A stretch of DNA of 64,000 nucleotides from Pseudomonas putida (lineage in GTDB: Bacteria; Pseudomonadota; Gammaproteobacteria; Pseudomonadales; Pseudomonadaceae): NCBI RefSeq assembly GCF_002906855.1, contig NZ_MINI01000038.1:1116001-1180000 (forward strand), read 5' to 3'. The notes beneath the pieces are model-generated. The model was not told where the DNA came from. It worked only from the letters and a program-made list of their open reading frames with translations, and searched no databases. Below, in pieces: positions 1-7,219 of the stretch (position 1 is the stretch's first letter; every line of letters begins with the position of its first letter). Position numbers and translations under genes: made by a program.

Positions 1-553
1 CGATGGCCAGCACCACATCACCGATGTGGATGTTGTCGGAGCGGCCGATGGTGATGGCTGGCAGGTTCTTCAGGTCGATCTTCAACACCGCCAGGTCGGT
101 TTCCGGGTCACTGCCGATCACTCGCGCCAGGGTTTCCCGGCCGTCCTTCAGGGCCACGACGATCTGGTCGGCGCCGCTGGTGACGTGGTTGTTGGTCAGC
201 AGGTAGCCCTCCGGGCTCATGATCACCGCCGAACCCAGGCTCGACTCCCAACGGCGCTGCTTGGGCAGGTTGTCACCGAAGAACCGGCGGAACTGCGGGT
301 CTTCGAACAGCGGGTGAGCGGTCTTGTTCACCACCTTGGTGGTGTACAGGTTGACCACGGCCGGGGCGGCGAGGGTCACGGCGTCGGCGTAGGACACCGG
401 GCCCTGCATGATCCGCGTGGTCTGCGGGGCTTGCTGCAGGTTGACGTCCTGGCTGGGCAGACCGACCCACTCCGGGTAGCGCTGGATGATCAGTACGGCG
501 ATCAGAATACCGGTGAGCAGGGGCCAGCCGAAGTAACGCAAAGCCTTGAACAT
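1..553 (-). CDS. algW: AlgW/DegS-type periplasmic serine protease, N-terminal part
   Basis: This is the first ~184 codons of a trypsin-like HtrA-family protease; the rest lies outside the window. It has one N-terminal membrane anchor (about residues 9-25, followed by QRYPEW). The protease core carries the catalytic His in LLTNNHV and the catalytic Asp in DPETDLAVLK. The catalytic Ser and PDZ domain are not visible. In Pseudomonas, AlgW cleaves the anti-sigma factor MucA in response to envelope stress and so activates AlgU. The ATG at 553 gives the short cytoplasmic tail plus anchor typical of AlgW/DegS. The gene is divergent from the Nif3-family gene, as in other pseudomonads. The call rests on the anchor-plus-protease layout and the synteny. 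Confidence 0.9.
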   Translation of the reverse strand, partial: MFKALRYFGWPLLTGILIAVLIIQRYPEWVGLPSQDVNLQQAPQTTRIMQGPVSYADAVTLAAPAVVNLYTTKVVNKTAHPLFEDPQFRRFFGDNLPKQRRWESSLGSAVIMSPEGYLLTNNHVTSGADQIVVALKDGRETLARVIGSDPETDLAVLKIDLKNLPAITIGRSDNIHIGDVVLAI

Positions 554-721
554 GAACGAGTCCTGGAAAGAGCGGGGGCCGGAGGCCGCGCAGTGGGGCA
601 TGAGCGCGCGCGATCATACACCGGTTCCCCCGATGCCGGCGACGGCCCATAATGGCCGGCATTATACGGGCGTTCTGCAGGCGTTGCGCCCGTGAAAAGC
701 GCAGATTTCGAGGAGATTTTC

Positions 722-1480
722 ATGGCCGTCGCACTCAACACCCTGGTCGAGGAGGCCGAACGCTACCTAGGCAGCGCGAAGATCCAGGATTATTGCCCCA
801 ATGGCCTGCAGGTCGAGGGCCGGCCGCAGGTCAGCCGCATCGTCAGCGGCGTCACCGCCAGCCAGGCCTTGCTGGATGCCGCAGTCGAGGCTGAGGCCGA
901 CCTGATCCTGGTGCACCATGGTTACTTCTGGAAGGGCGAGAACCCGTGCGTTACCGGGATCCGTCAGCGCCGCCTGAAGACCTTGCTCAAGCACGACATC
1001 AGCCTGCTGGCGTTTCATCTGCCGCTGGATGTGCACCCTGAGGTCGGCAACAACGTGCAGCTGGCGCGGCAGCTGGATATCACCGTCGAAGGGCCGCTGG
1101 ACCCGGAAAACCCCAAGGTGGTCGGGCTGGTCGGCTCGCTGGCGGAGCCGGTGACTGCACGTGATTTTGCCCGGAGGGTGCAGGAAGTGCTCGGACGTGA
1201 GCCATTGCTGGTCGAGGGCGACGAGATGATTCGCCGAGTCGGCTGGTGCACCGGCGGCGGGCAGGGCTATATCGACACGGCAATTGCCGCCGGGGTGGAC
1301 CTATACCTGACTGGCGAGGCGTCCGAACAGACCTATCACAGTGCCCGGGAGAATGGCGTCAGCTTCATTGCTGCTGGGCACCACGCCACCGAGCGCTATG
1401 GGGTGCAGGCGCTGGGTGACTATTTGGCGCGGCGGTTTGCCCTGGAGCATTTGTTCGTCGACTGCCCGAATCCTATCTGA
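722..1480 (+). CDS. Nif3-like dinuclear metal centre protein (YbgI family)
   Basis: A 252-residue member of the Nif3/YbgI family. Members form hexameric toroids with a two-metal site; their biochemical role is still unsettled. Visible signatures are the early CPNGLQVEG segment, the metal-binding LVHHGYFW, FHLPLDVHPEVGNN, and the C-terminal TGEASEQTYHSA and AGHHATERYG that supply further His/Glu ligands. A longer frame opens at 692, but the ATG at 722 has a strong GAGGAG Shine-Dalgarno just upstream and begins at the family's usual N-terminus. It lies between algW (divergent) and cysD. A short hairpin follows it. Confidence 0.93.
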   Translation: MAVALNTLVEEAERYLGSAKIQDYCPNGLQVEGRPQVSRIVSGVTASQALLDAAVEAEADLILVHHGYFWKGENPCVTGIRQRRLKTLLKHDISLLAFHLPLDVHPEVGNNVQLARQLDITVEGPLDPENPKVVGLVGSLAEPVTARDFARRVQEVLGREPLLVEGDEMIRRVGWCTGGGQGYIDTAIAAGVDLYLTGEASEQTYHSARENGVSFIAAGHHATERYGVQALGDYLARRFALEHLFVDCPNPI

Positions 1481-1492
1481 CCGTGCCGACTC

Positions 1493-1513
1493 TTGGGCCG
1501 CGAAGCGGCCCAA
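1493..1513. terminator. Stem-loop after the Nif3 gene
   Basis: A 9-bp perfect stem (TTGGGCCGC / GCGGCCCAA) with a GAA loop lies 12 nt after the stop. No clear U-tract follows, so termination here would be weak. It belongs to the hairpin family described in the findings. The rest of the gap to cysD (1514-1651) is comparatively AT-rich and should hold the cysD promoter; I could not place its boxes with confidence. Confidence 0.5.
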
Positions 1514-1651
1514 ACCCCCAGTCATATCGTTAGACTTTTTCGATCTAGTCCGCCTCCTAAATAGAAGCAGTCGCTGTGATAAAGTGGCTCGCTCGAACAC
1601 GGCCCGCAGGCCGTCCATAAGATCGTTTTTCGTGTTTTTTCGTGAGTAGCC

Positions 1652-2569
1652 ATGGTCGACAAACTGACGCACTTGAAACAGCTGGAGGCGGAGAGCATCC
1701 ACATCATCCGCGAGGTGGCCGCCGAGTTCGATAACCCGGTGATGCTGTACTCGATCGGCAAGGACTCCGCCGTGATGCTGCACCTGGCGCGCAAGGCCTT
1801 CTTCCCGGGCAAGCTGCCGTTCCCGGTGATGCACGTCGACACCCAGTGGAAATTCCAGGAGATGTACAGCTTCCGCGACAAGATGGTCGAGGAAATGGGC
1901 CTGGAGCTGATCACCCACGTCAACCCCGAGGGTGTGGCGCAGGGCATCAACCCGTTCACCCATGGCAGCTCCAAGCACACCGACATTATGAAAACCCAGG
2001 GCCTCAAGCAGGCGCTGGACAAGCATGGTTTCGACGCCGCCTTCGGTGGTGCGCGCCGCGACGAAGAGAAGTCGCGGGCCAAGGAGCGCGTGTACTCGTT
2101 CCGTGACAGCAAGCACCGCTGGGACCCGAAGAACCAGCGCCCTGAGCTGTGGAACGTGTACAACGGCAAGGTCAACAAGGGCGAGTCGATCCGCGTGTTC
2201 CCGCTGTCGAACTGGACCGAGCTGGACATCTGGCAGTACATCTACCTCGAAGGCATCCCGATCGTGCCGCTGTACTTCGCCGCCGAGCGTGAAGTCATCG
2301 AGAAGAACGGCACCCTGATCATGATCGACGACGAGCGCATCCTCGAACACCTCTCCGAGGAAGAGAAGGCGCGCATCGTCAAGAAGAAGGTGCGTTTCCG
2401 TACCCTCGGCTGCTACCCGCTGACGGGCGCTGTCGAGTCGGAAGCCGAGACCCTGACGGACATCATTCAGGAAATGCTCCTGACCCGTACGTCCGAACGC
2501 CAGGGCCGTGTCATCGACCACGATGGCGCCGGTTCCATGGAAGACAAGAAACGCCAAGGCTACTTCTAA
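1652..2569 (+). CDS. cysD: Sulfate adenylyltransferase subunit 2 (CysD)
   Basis: A 305-residue ATP-sulfurylase small subunit. With CysN it forms adenosine 5'-phosphosulfate from ATP and sulfate, the first step of assimilatory sulfate reduction. The PP-loop SIGKDS is at residues 34-39. GGARRDEEKSRAKER and the LSNWTELDIWQYI segment are typical of the family, and the C-terminus ends DKKRQGYF as in other CysD proteins. Length matches the family (about 300). The next gene, cysNC, starts 15 nt downstream, so the two are co-transcribed. The start has only a poor Shine-Dalgarno (GAG in GTGAGTAGCC). Confidence 0.97.
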   Translation: MVDKLTHLKQLEAESIHIIREVAAEFDNPVMLYSIGKDSAVMLHLARKAFFPGKLPFPVMHVDTQWKFQEMYSFRDKMVEEMGLELITHVNPEGVAQGINPFTHGSSKHTDIMKTQGLKQALDKHGFDAAFGGARRDEEKSRAKERVYSFRDSKHRWDPKNQRPELWNVYNGKVNKGESIRVFPLSNWTELDIWQYIYLEGIPIVPLYFAAEREVIEKNGTLIMIDDERILEHLSEEEKARIVKKKVRFRTLGCYPLTGAVESEAETLTDIIQEMLLTRTSERQGRVIDHDGAGSMEDKKRQGYF

Positions 2570-2584
2570 TTTCAGGGTTACTCC

Positions 2585-4486
2585 ATGTCGCACCAATCTG
2601 ATCTGATCAGCGAGGACATCCTCGCCTACCTGGCCCAGCACGAGCGCAAGGAACTGCTGCGCTTCCTGACCTGCGGCAACGTCGACGATGGCAAGAGCAC
2701 CCTGATCGGGCGCCTGCTGCACGACTCGAAGATGATCTACGAGGACCACCTCGAGGCCATCACCCGTGATTCGAAGAAAGTCGGCACTACCGGCGAAGAA
2801 GTCGACCTGGCGCTGCTGGTCGACGGCCTGCAGGCCGAGCGCGAGCAGGGCATCACCATCGATGTCGCCTACCGCTACTTCTCCACCGCCAAGCGCAAGT
2901 TCATCATTGCCGACACCCCGGGCCACGAGCAGTACACCCGCAACATGGCTACCGGCGCGTCCACTTGTGACCTGGCAATCATTCTGGTCGATGCCCGCTA
3001 CGGTGTGCAGACCCAGACCCGTCGCCACAGCTACATCGCCTCGCTGCTGGGCATCAAGCACATCGTGGTCGCGGTCAACAAGATGGACCTCAAAGGCTTC
3101 GATGAAGGCGTGTTCGAGTCGATCAAGGCCGACTACCTGAAGTTCGCCGACGCCATCAACCTGAAGCCGAGCAGCCTGCAATTCGTGCCGATGTCGGCGC
3201 TCAAGGGCGACAACGTGGTCAACCACAGTGAGCAATCGCCGTGGTACGCCGGCCCGACCTTGATGGAAATCCTCGAGACCGTCGAAGTGTCGGCCGACCG
3301 CAACTTCACCGACCTGCGTTTCCCGGTGCAGTACGTCAACCGCCCGAACCTGAACTTCCGCGGCTTCGCCGGCACCATCGCCAGCGGCGTGGTGCACAAG
3401 GGTGACGAAGTGGTCGTGCTGCCTTCGGGCAAGAGCAGCCGGGTCAAGTCCATCGTCACCTACGAAGGTGAACTGGAAAACGCCGGCCCAGGCCAGGCCG
3501 TGACCCTGACCATGGAAGACGAGATCGACATCTCCCGTGGCGACCTGCTGGTGCACGCCGATAACGTGCCGCCAGTCACCGACCAGTTCGACGCCATGCT
3601 GGTGTGGATGGCCGAGGAGCCGATGCTCCCGGGCAAGAAGTACGACATCAAGCGCGCCACCAGCTACGTGCCGGGCTCGATCGCCAGCATCACCCACAAG
3701 GTCGATGTGAACACCTTGGAGCAGGGCGCTGCCAGCGCGCTGCAACTGAACGAGATCGGCCGCGTCAAGGTCGCCCTGGACGCCTCGATCGCCCTGGACG
3801 GTTACGACAGCAACCGCACCACCGGTGCCTTCATCGTCATCGACCGCCTGACCAATGGCACCGTCGGCGCCGGCATGATCATCGCGCCGCCAGTCCTGCC
3901 GCACGGCGGCACTGGTCAGCATGGCAAGCTCGCTCACGTGGCCACCGAAGAGCGCGCCCTGCGCTTCGGCCAGCAGCCGGCCACCGTGCTGTTCAGCGGC
4001 CTGTCCGGCGCTGGCAAGAGCACCTTGGCCTATGCTGTCGAACGCAAGCTGTTCGACATGGGCCGTGCGGTGTACGTGCTAGATGGTCAGAACCTGCGCC
4101 ACGACCTGAACAAGGGCCTGCCACAGGACCGCGCCGGCCGCACCGAGAACTGGCGCCGCGCCGCCCATGTGGCGCGCCAGTTCAACGAAGCTGGCCTGCT
4201 GACCCTGGCTGCGTTCGTCGCCCCGGATGCCGAAGGCCGCGAACAGGCCAAGGCGCTGATCGGCAAGGAGCGCCTGGTGACCGTTTACGTTCAGGCCTCG
4301 CCGCTGGCGTGCCGCGAGCGTGACCCGCAGGGCCTGTATGCAGCTGGTGGCGACAACATCCCGGGTGAAAGCTTCCCGTTCGATGTGCCGCTGGATGCCG
4401 ACCTGGTGATCGATACCCAGAACACCAGTGTTGAGGAAGGCGTGAAGCAGGTGCTGGATGTGCTGCGTCAGCGTGGCGCGATCTAA
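2585..4486 (+). CDS. cysNC: Bifunctional sulfate adenylyltransferase subunit 1 / APS kinase (CysNC)
   Basis: A 633-residue fusion. The N-terminal part (about 1-450) is the EF-Tu-like GTPase CysN: G1 loop GNVDDGKST at 31-39, DTPGHEQYTRN near 110, NKMD near 165. The C-terminal part (about 460-633) is the APS kinase CysC: Walker A GLSGAGKST near 473, LDGQNLRHDLN, and RDPQGLY. GTP hydrolysis drives APS formation by CysD, and the kinase domain converts APS to PAPS. The fusion is usual in pseudomonads, whereas enterics have separate cysN and cysC. An intrinsic terminator follows. A very long antisense frame across this gene is a codon-bias artefact. Confidence 0.96.
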   Translation: MSHQSDLISEDILAYLAQHERKELLRFLTCGNVDDGKSTLIGRLLHDSKMIYEDHLEAITRDSKKVGTTGEEVDLALLVDGLQAEREQGITIDVAYRYFSTAKRKFIIADTPGHEQYTRNMATGASTCDLAIILVDARYGVQTQTRRHSYIASLLGIKHIVVAVNKMDLKGFDEGVFESIKADYLKFADAINLKPSSLQFVPMSALKGDNVVNHSEQSPWYAGPTLMEILETVEVSADRNFTDLRFPVQYVNRPNLNFRGFAGTIASGVVHKGDEVVVLPSGKSSRVKSIVTYEGELENAGPGQAVTLTMEDEIDISRGDLLVHADNVPPVTDQFDAMLVWMAEEPMLPGKKYDIKRATSYVPGSIASITHKVDVNTLEQGAASALQLNEIGRVKVALDASIALDGYDSNRTTGAFIVIDRLTNGTVGAGMIIAPPVLPHGGTGQHGKLAHVATEERALRFGQQPATVLFSGLSGAGKSTLAYAVERKLFDMGRAVYVLDGQNLRHDLNKGLPQDRAGRTENWRRAAHVARQFNEAGLLTLAAFVAPDAEGREQAKALIGKERLVTVYVQASPLACRERDPQGLYAAGGDNIPGESFPFDVPLDADLVIDTQNTSVEEGVKQVLDVLRQRGAI

Positions 4487-4501
4487 GTATTGCTGCTTGT
4501 G

Positions 4502-4528
4502 AAAAACCCCGCTTCGGCGGGGTTTTTT
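4502..4528 (+). terminator. Intrinsic terminator of cysD-cysNC
   Basis: CCCCGC-TTCG-GCGGGG stem-loop with a stable TTCG tetraloop, followed by six T residues. It sits 15 nt after the cysNC stop and closes the sulfate operon. Confidence 0.9.
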
Positions 4529-4641
4529 GTATCTGTGAAGTCAGCACAAGCTTTACATATGGACTAATTGACAAGTTGACACGCGTGATGTGGCGCCTTA
4601 GCCTATGTGCACAGGGGCTATTCAGGCCCTGAGGAGGAACC

Positions 4642-5274
4642 ATGAGTGTGGTCACCCACGATGCCATTCATCCTGCGCTCGCTCATATCGAGGCCGCCAA
4701 GACGGCATTGCGGGAGCGCTTCGAGGAGCATCTTGCGCGAGCGTCGGCGGCGGTAGTGCTAAAAGCCGTGGCGCTTGCGGACGAGAAGGCTTTTGCTGCG
4801 CTCGCCAAGGTCGAAGTTGAAGCCAAGCGCAGTATTGCAACGCGCAATCAGGAAGCTGTGGCCAGGATGAAGGCACGTGCCTTTGAACGGGTAGACAGCC
4901 GTTGTGAACTGCTCGATGCCAAAGCAGCCTGCGAAATTCTGGGCATTACCAAGCAAGCGCTGAGTCAGAAGACCAAGGCGGGTAAACTCTTGGCGTATAC
5001 CAACACGGGCAACCGCAGAAAGTTCTACCCTTCGTTTCAGTTTGCCGAAAACAAGCCAAGGTTGATTGTTGAAGCATTGATCAGGTCGCTTGATGTCGAC
5101 CCTGCTGACACCGAAGCCATGAACACGCTAGTTCAGCATCTGGTCGGCAGGATGGATTACTCCGACCCAGGCGAACCTGGCAACGTATTGCCCCGATTCG
5201 AAGTGCTGGATGATCCAGCCGCTCTGGAAATCATCAAGCGTGACTACCAGAATGCGTTGATGGCGGGACAGTGA
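4642..5274 (+). CDS. Putative HTH DNA-binding protein, possible antitoxin partner of the RES gene
   Basis: A 210-residue protein. Residues about 1-90 are Ala/Glu/Lys-rich and helical, with possible coiled-coil character. Residues about 92-125 resemble a helix-turn-helix (LDAKAACEILGITKQALSQ) followed by a basic stretch (NTGNRRKFYPSFQF). The YPSFQF motif and the helical tail resemble proteins encoded next to RES-domain toxins, so an antitoxin or repressor role is an inference. It has an AGGAGG ribosome site. Two TTGACA boxes (4568-4573, 4576-4581) lie upstream, and an imperfect inverted repeat (CAGGG...CCCTG, 4612-4631) overlaps the leader and could be an operator. It is convergent with the RES gene, which is unusual for a toxin-antitoxin pair. 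Confidence 0.6.
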   Translation: MSVVTHDAIHPALAHIEAAKTALRERFEEHLARASAAVVLKAVALADEKAFAALAKVEVEAKRSIATRNQEAVARMKARAFERVDSRCELLDAKAACEILGITKQALSQKTKAGKLLAYTNTGNRRKFYPSFQFAENKPRLIVEALIRSLDVDPADTEAMNTLVQHLVGRMDYSDPGEPGNVLPRFEVLDDPAALEIIKRDYQNALMAGQ

Positions 5275-5278
5275 AGGC

Positions 5279-5304
5279 GGGCCTCGTGAGAGGTCCGTTT
5301 TTTG
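5279..5304 (+). terminator. Terminator between the HTH gene and the RES gene
   Basis: Stem GGGCCTC / GAGGTCC (one G-U pair) with a GTGA loop, followed by GTTTTTTG. It directly follows the forward gene and lies in the 33-nt gap between two converging genes. Confidence 0.75.
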
Positions 5305-5307
5305 TGC

Positions 5308-5976
5308 TTACTCCAGCACTACACCCAGACTCTCCAGGAATTCCACAGCCGTCTCCCCATTCGATAGCAGTGCTTCCATTGCCAGCTGGTGGCTGATCGC
5401 CTCGACTTGGCGCCTACGGCCCTCAAACAGCACAAGGTTGCACCCGTCCATGGACCCGGTCACCGTGTAAACCGCTGACTGATAGAGCAGGCCATCGACC
5501 TCACCGACATTCATGCATGCTTGGCTGATTTTTTGGGTGAGTGCATATCCCTCTCGCCCCTGTCCCTTGGCCTGCACGATATCGCGCACTTTGTGGTGGG
5601 TGGCTCTGTTCGCCAAGGCGGCGACGTCAACCACGTTCAACACGCGTGCTGCCTTGAGTCGGTGCAGTGACGTTTGCTCAAGTCGCCAGAAACTAACTGA
5701 CTGGTCGTCAACACCTTGCCCAGGTTGGAAAGATTCGGCTACGGCAACTTCCTCGGTGAGACCGAGGTAATAGACACCAATCTGCCTGGCGGGATCGGCA
5801 TAGCGTGTGTCGGAGTCCGCATGATAGTTGACGGGGTTGGCATCGTAGCGGGAGGGCTGCACGCGGTGCAGTATTGTACCCTCGGGGATCTCGCGTATCA
5901 GTTCCGGGTATCTGCTCAGTGTTTCCAGCACTTGGCTGGCGATTGTATCCTCGGGCTGCTTTGCCGTACCGCTCAT
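5308..5976 (-). CDS. RES-domain protein (NAD+ phosphorylase toxin family)
   Basis: 222 residues with a RES domain in the central part. Visible are the HRVQPSRYD segment, DTRYAD, VYYLGLTEEVAVAESF (the Tyr and Glu of the active-site region) and a later SAVYT segment with the conserved Ser. RES toxins of Xre-RES modules destroy NAD+ by phosphorolysis and arrest growth. The frame is open to 6021, but the ATG at 5976 has a CGGAGG Shine-Dalgarno 7 nt upstream and is preferred. The last ~60 residues (from GSMDGCNLVLF) form an extra tail I do not recognise. There is no co-directional antitoxin gene next to it; the only candidate partner is the convergent gene at 4642. Catalytic activity cannot be judged from sequence alone. 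Confidence 0.75.
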   Translation of the reverse strand: MSGTAKQPEDTIASQVLETLSRYPELIREIPEGTILHRVQPSRYDANPVNYHADSDTRYADPARQIGVYYLGLTEEVAVAESFQPGQGVDDQSVSFWRLEQTSLHRLKAARVLNVVDVAALANRATHHKVRDIVQAKGQGREGYALTQKISQACMNVGEVDGLLYQSAVYTVTGSMDGCNLVLFEGRRRQVEAISHQLAMEALLSNGETAVEFLESLGVVLE

Positions 5977-6039
5977 GAAATGCCTCCGAGCAATCGCGGT
6001 GGTGTTCGCAGATAGCGCCAAATGAATGGGCTGGGCTAC

Positions 6040-6222
6040 CTAGTTCTTCTTGTCCTCGACTGACTTGAAGTGCCGGTCATAGTCACTTTGGCGTTCACAT
6101 CCCTGCTTGTAAGGATCCATGTCACAGGAGAATTTCTGGTTCTGCTGGTCAGGCAAAAGAAAGAACTTGCCGTCTACACAACCGGTCAGAAACAGCATCA
6201 GCATCCATACAGACTTTTTCAT
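6040..6222 (-). CDS. Small predicted lipoprotein (60 aa) at the end of the immunity cassette
   Basis: MKKSVWMLMLFLTGC is a short lipoprotein signal with the lipobox Cys at residue 15. The mature part is about 45 residues, polar, with two further Cys. Its start overlaps the stop of the preceding immunity gene by 4 nt (ATGA), so the two are translationally coupled. Size, lipobox and place behind a bacteriocin immunity gene recall the lysis (release) lipoproteins of enteric colicin operons, but the mature sequence does not obviously match them. The function is unknown; a release protein is a hypothesis only. Confidence 0.6.
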   Translation of the reverse strand: MKKSVWMLMLFLTGCVDGKFFLLPDQQNQKFSCDMDPYKQGCERQSDYDRHFKSVEDKKN

Positions 6223-6485
6223 TGCACGTTCTTGAACAGGGGAAGTCCCTTTGATTTTCGCCAGGCGATGATACGTGCGATCACCCCCATGGCGCAGCCC
6301 TCCAGCTCGTTTGCCGGGTAGTAGAGGAGGTCGGATCCGTCCGGGTGTTCGGCCATTTCGATAAAGTGTTCGAGCAAGCGGTCCTGCCAGGCGGAGGTAC
6401 CAGATGCCTGTAGCAATTCCTCAACCACAGTCCTGAATTCGGCGCAGGTGTAGTCGGCAAGGGTGTGTTTTTGACTGATCACCAC
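6219..6485 (-). CDS. Orphan DNase-bacteriocin immunity protein (colicin/pyocin Im family)
   Basis: 88 residues of the four-helix Im2/Im9/pyocin immunity family. The diagnostic specificity loop reads EHPDGSDLLYYP, including the two adjacent Tyr that contact the DNase in Im9. The C-terminus has IIAWRKSKGLPLFK, equivalent to the usual IKxWRxxxGxPGFK. These proteins bind the HNH DNase domain of a cognate bacteriocin and block it. This copy is not behind an intact bacteriocin but behind a degenerate HNH module that it overlaps by 7 nt (6479-6485). It may protect against a foreign bacteriocin or be a relic of a displaced toxin cassette. Confidence 0.88.
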   Translation of the reverse strand: MVISQKHTLADYTCAEFRTVVEELLQASGTSAWQDRLLEHFIEMAEHPDGSDLLYYPANELEGCAMGVIARIIAWRKSKGLPLFKNVQ

Positions 6486-6799
6486 TTCACCTCCGATGAC
6501 AGCGCGTACTGCAGGGCACTCATGATCCGTAGGTTCTCGGCGTCATACATTGCGCCGCCAAAGGCGGGTGGGTCGAGGTGACAGACTTGATAGTCGCGCA
6601 CGCCTTTTGCGGTTTCGCCAAAGGGCGCGCGGGGTGGCCAGCCTTGCTTGATGCGGTTGAGCTGGGAGGTTACGAATTGTTGGGAGTAAATCGGGTCTTC
6701 GGCGATTGCCAACCAGAAGGCTTGAGAGAAATCGTCGAAGTTGTCGAAGGTTTGTGCTGCCAGTTTCTTTGCGATGTGGTCGGGAGGGTGGAGTGCCAT
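6479..6799 (-). CDS. Degenerate stand-alone HNH nuclease module of a bacteriocin
   Basis: 106 residues corresponding only to the C-terminal DNase region of S-type pyocins: DFSQAFWLAIAEDP, then QFVTSQLNRIKQGWPPRAPF, then CHLDPPAFGGAMYDAENLRIMS. It aligns with the tip of the intact bacteriocin encoded at 7216-9585. In HNH colicins the motif starts HH and ends with HxxxH. Here the first His is Cys (VCHLDP), the second His and the Asn are kept, and the two C-terminal His are absent because the protein ends SALQYALSSEVKW. It should be inactive as a metal-dependent nuclease. It lacks receptor-binding and translocation domains. Best read as a decayed cassette, although the frame is open and coupled to its immunity gene. 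Confidence 0.7.
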   Translation of the reverse strand: MALHPPDHIAKKLAAQTFDNFDDFSQAFWLAIAEDPIYSQQFVTSQLNRIKQGWPPRAPFGETAKGVRDYQVCHLDPPAFGGAMYDAENLRIMSALQYALSSEVKW

Positions 6800-6930
6800 G
6801 TCAATATTTCTCTCTAAGTGAAATCGAGATCATGGCTTCACTTGTTTGGGATGGAAATACTCACCGTGCCACATCGGATGTAGGCTTTTTCTCAGAATCA
6901 GTAGGAATGTTCTTACTTCAGCGAGAGAGG

Positions 6931-6950
6931 CACCCCGCCGAAGCGGGGTG
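6931..6950 (-). terminator. Hairpin after the bacteriocin immunity gene
   Basis: CACCCCGC-CGAA-GCGGGGTG, an 8-bp perfect stem 5 nt beyond the immunity gene stop. Read on the reverse strand it is followed by CCTCTCTC, so the U-tract is poor. It separates the intact toxin/immunity pair from the downstream relic cassette. The rest of the gap (6800-6930) shows no gene. Confidence 0.55.
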
Positions 6951-6955
6951 TGCGT

Positions 6956-7219
6956 TCAGCTATCCTTGAATCCAGGTTTTCCGTTAGCTGCGCGCCACGA
7001 TTTGATAATGCTCAGAACTGCTTCAAGCTCACCCTGATCATCATTTTCAGGCCAATAAATCAGGTCTGTGCCGCTAGGGTGCTCGGTAACTGCAGCAAAG
7101 TGCTCCAGTAATGGATCTAGTACCTCATCTGGCTCCTCGGCATTGGCGCGATAGATTTCCTTCAGAAACTCAACGAACTCCATTTCCGTATAGTCGTTAT
7201 AGTTGGGTTTAATGATCAT
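6956..7219 (-). CDS. Immunity protein of the adjacent DNase bacteriocin
   Basis: 87 residues of the colicin/pyocin DNase immunity family. The conserved core EHPSGTDLIYWP is present, with Tyr-Trp replacing the usual Tyr-Tyr, and the tail IIKSWRAANGKPGFK is near-consensus. The ATG overlaps the bacteriocin stop by 4 nt (7216-7219), so toxin and antidote are translationally coupled, as is usual for such pairs. It should bind and neutralise the HNH domain at the C-terminus of the neighbouring product inside the producing cell. Confidence 0.93.
   Translation of the reverse strand: MIIKPNYNDYTEMEFVEFLKEIYRANAEEPDEVLDPLLEHFAAVTEHPSGTDLIYWPENDDQGELEAVLSIIKSWRAANGKPGFKDS

Noticed and set aside
26..652. 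Forward 208-codon frame at the window start
   Set aside because: Antisense of algW; the reverse strand gives the HtrA protease core with TNNHV and DLAVLK.
1301..3937. 878-codon antisense frame across cysD and cysNC
   Set aside because: It is the mirror of GC-rich codon use in two well-supported genes, has low-complexity His/Val/Asp/Gln-rich composition and no ribosome site.
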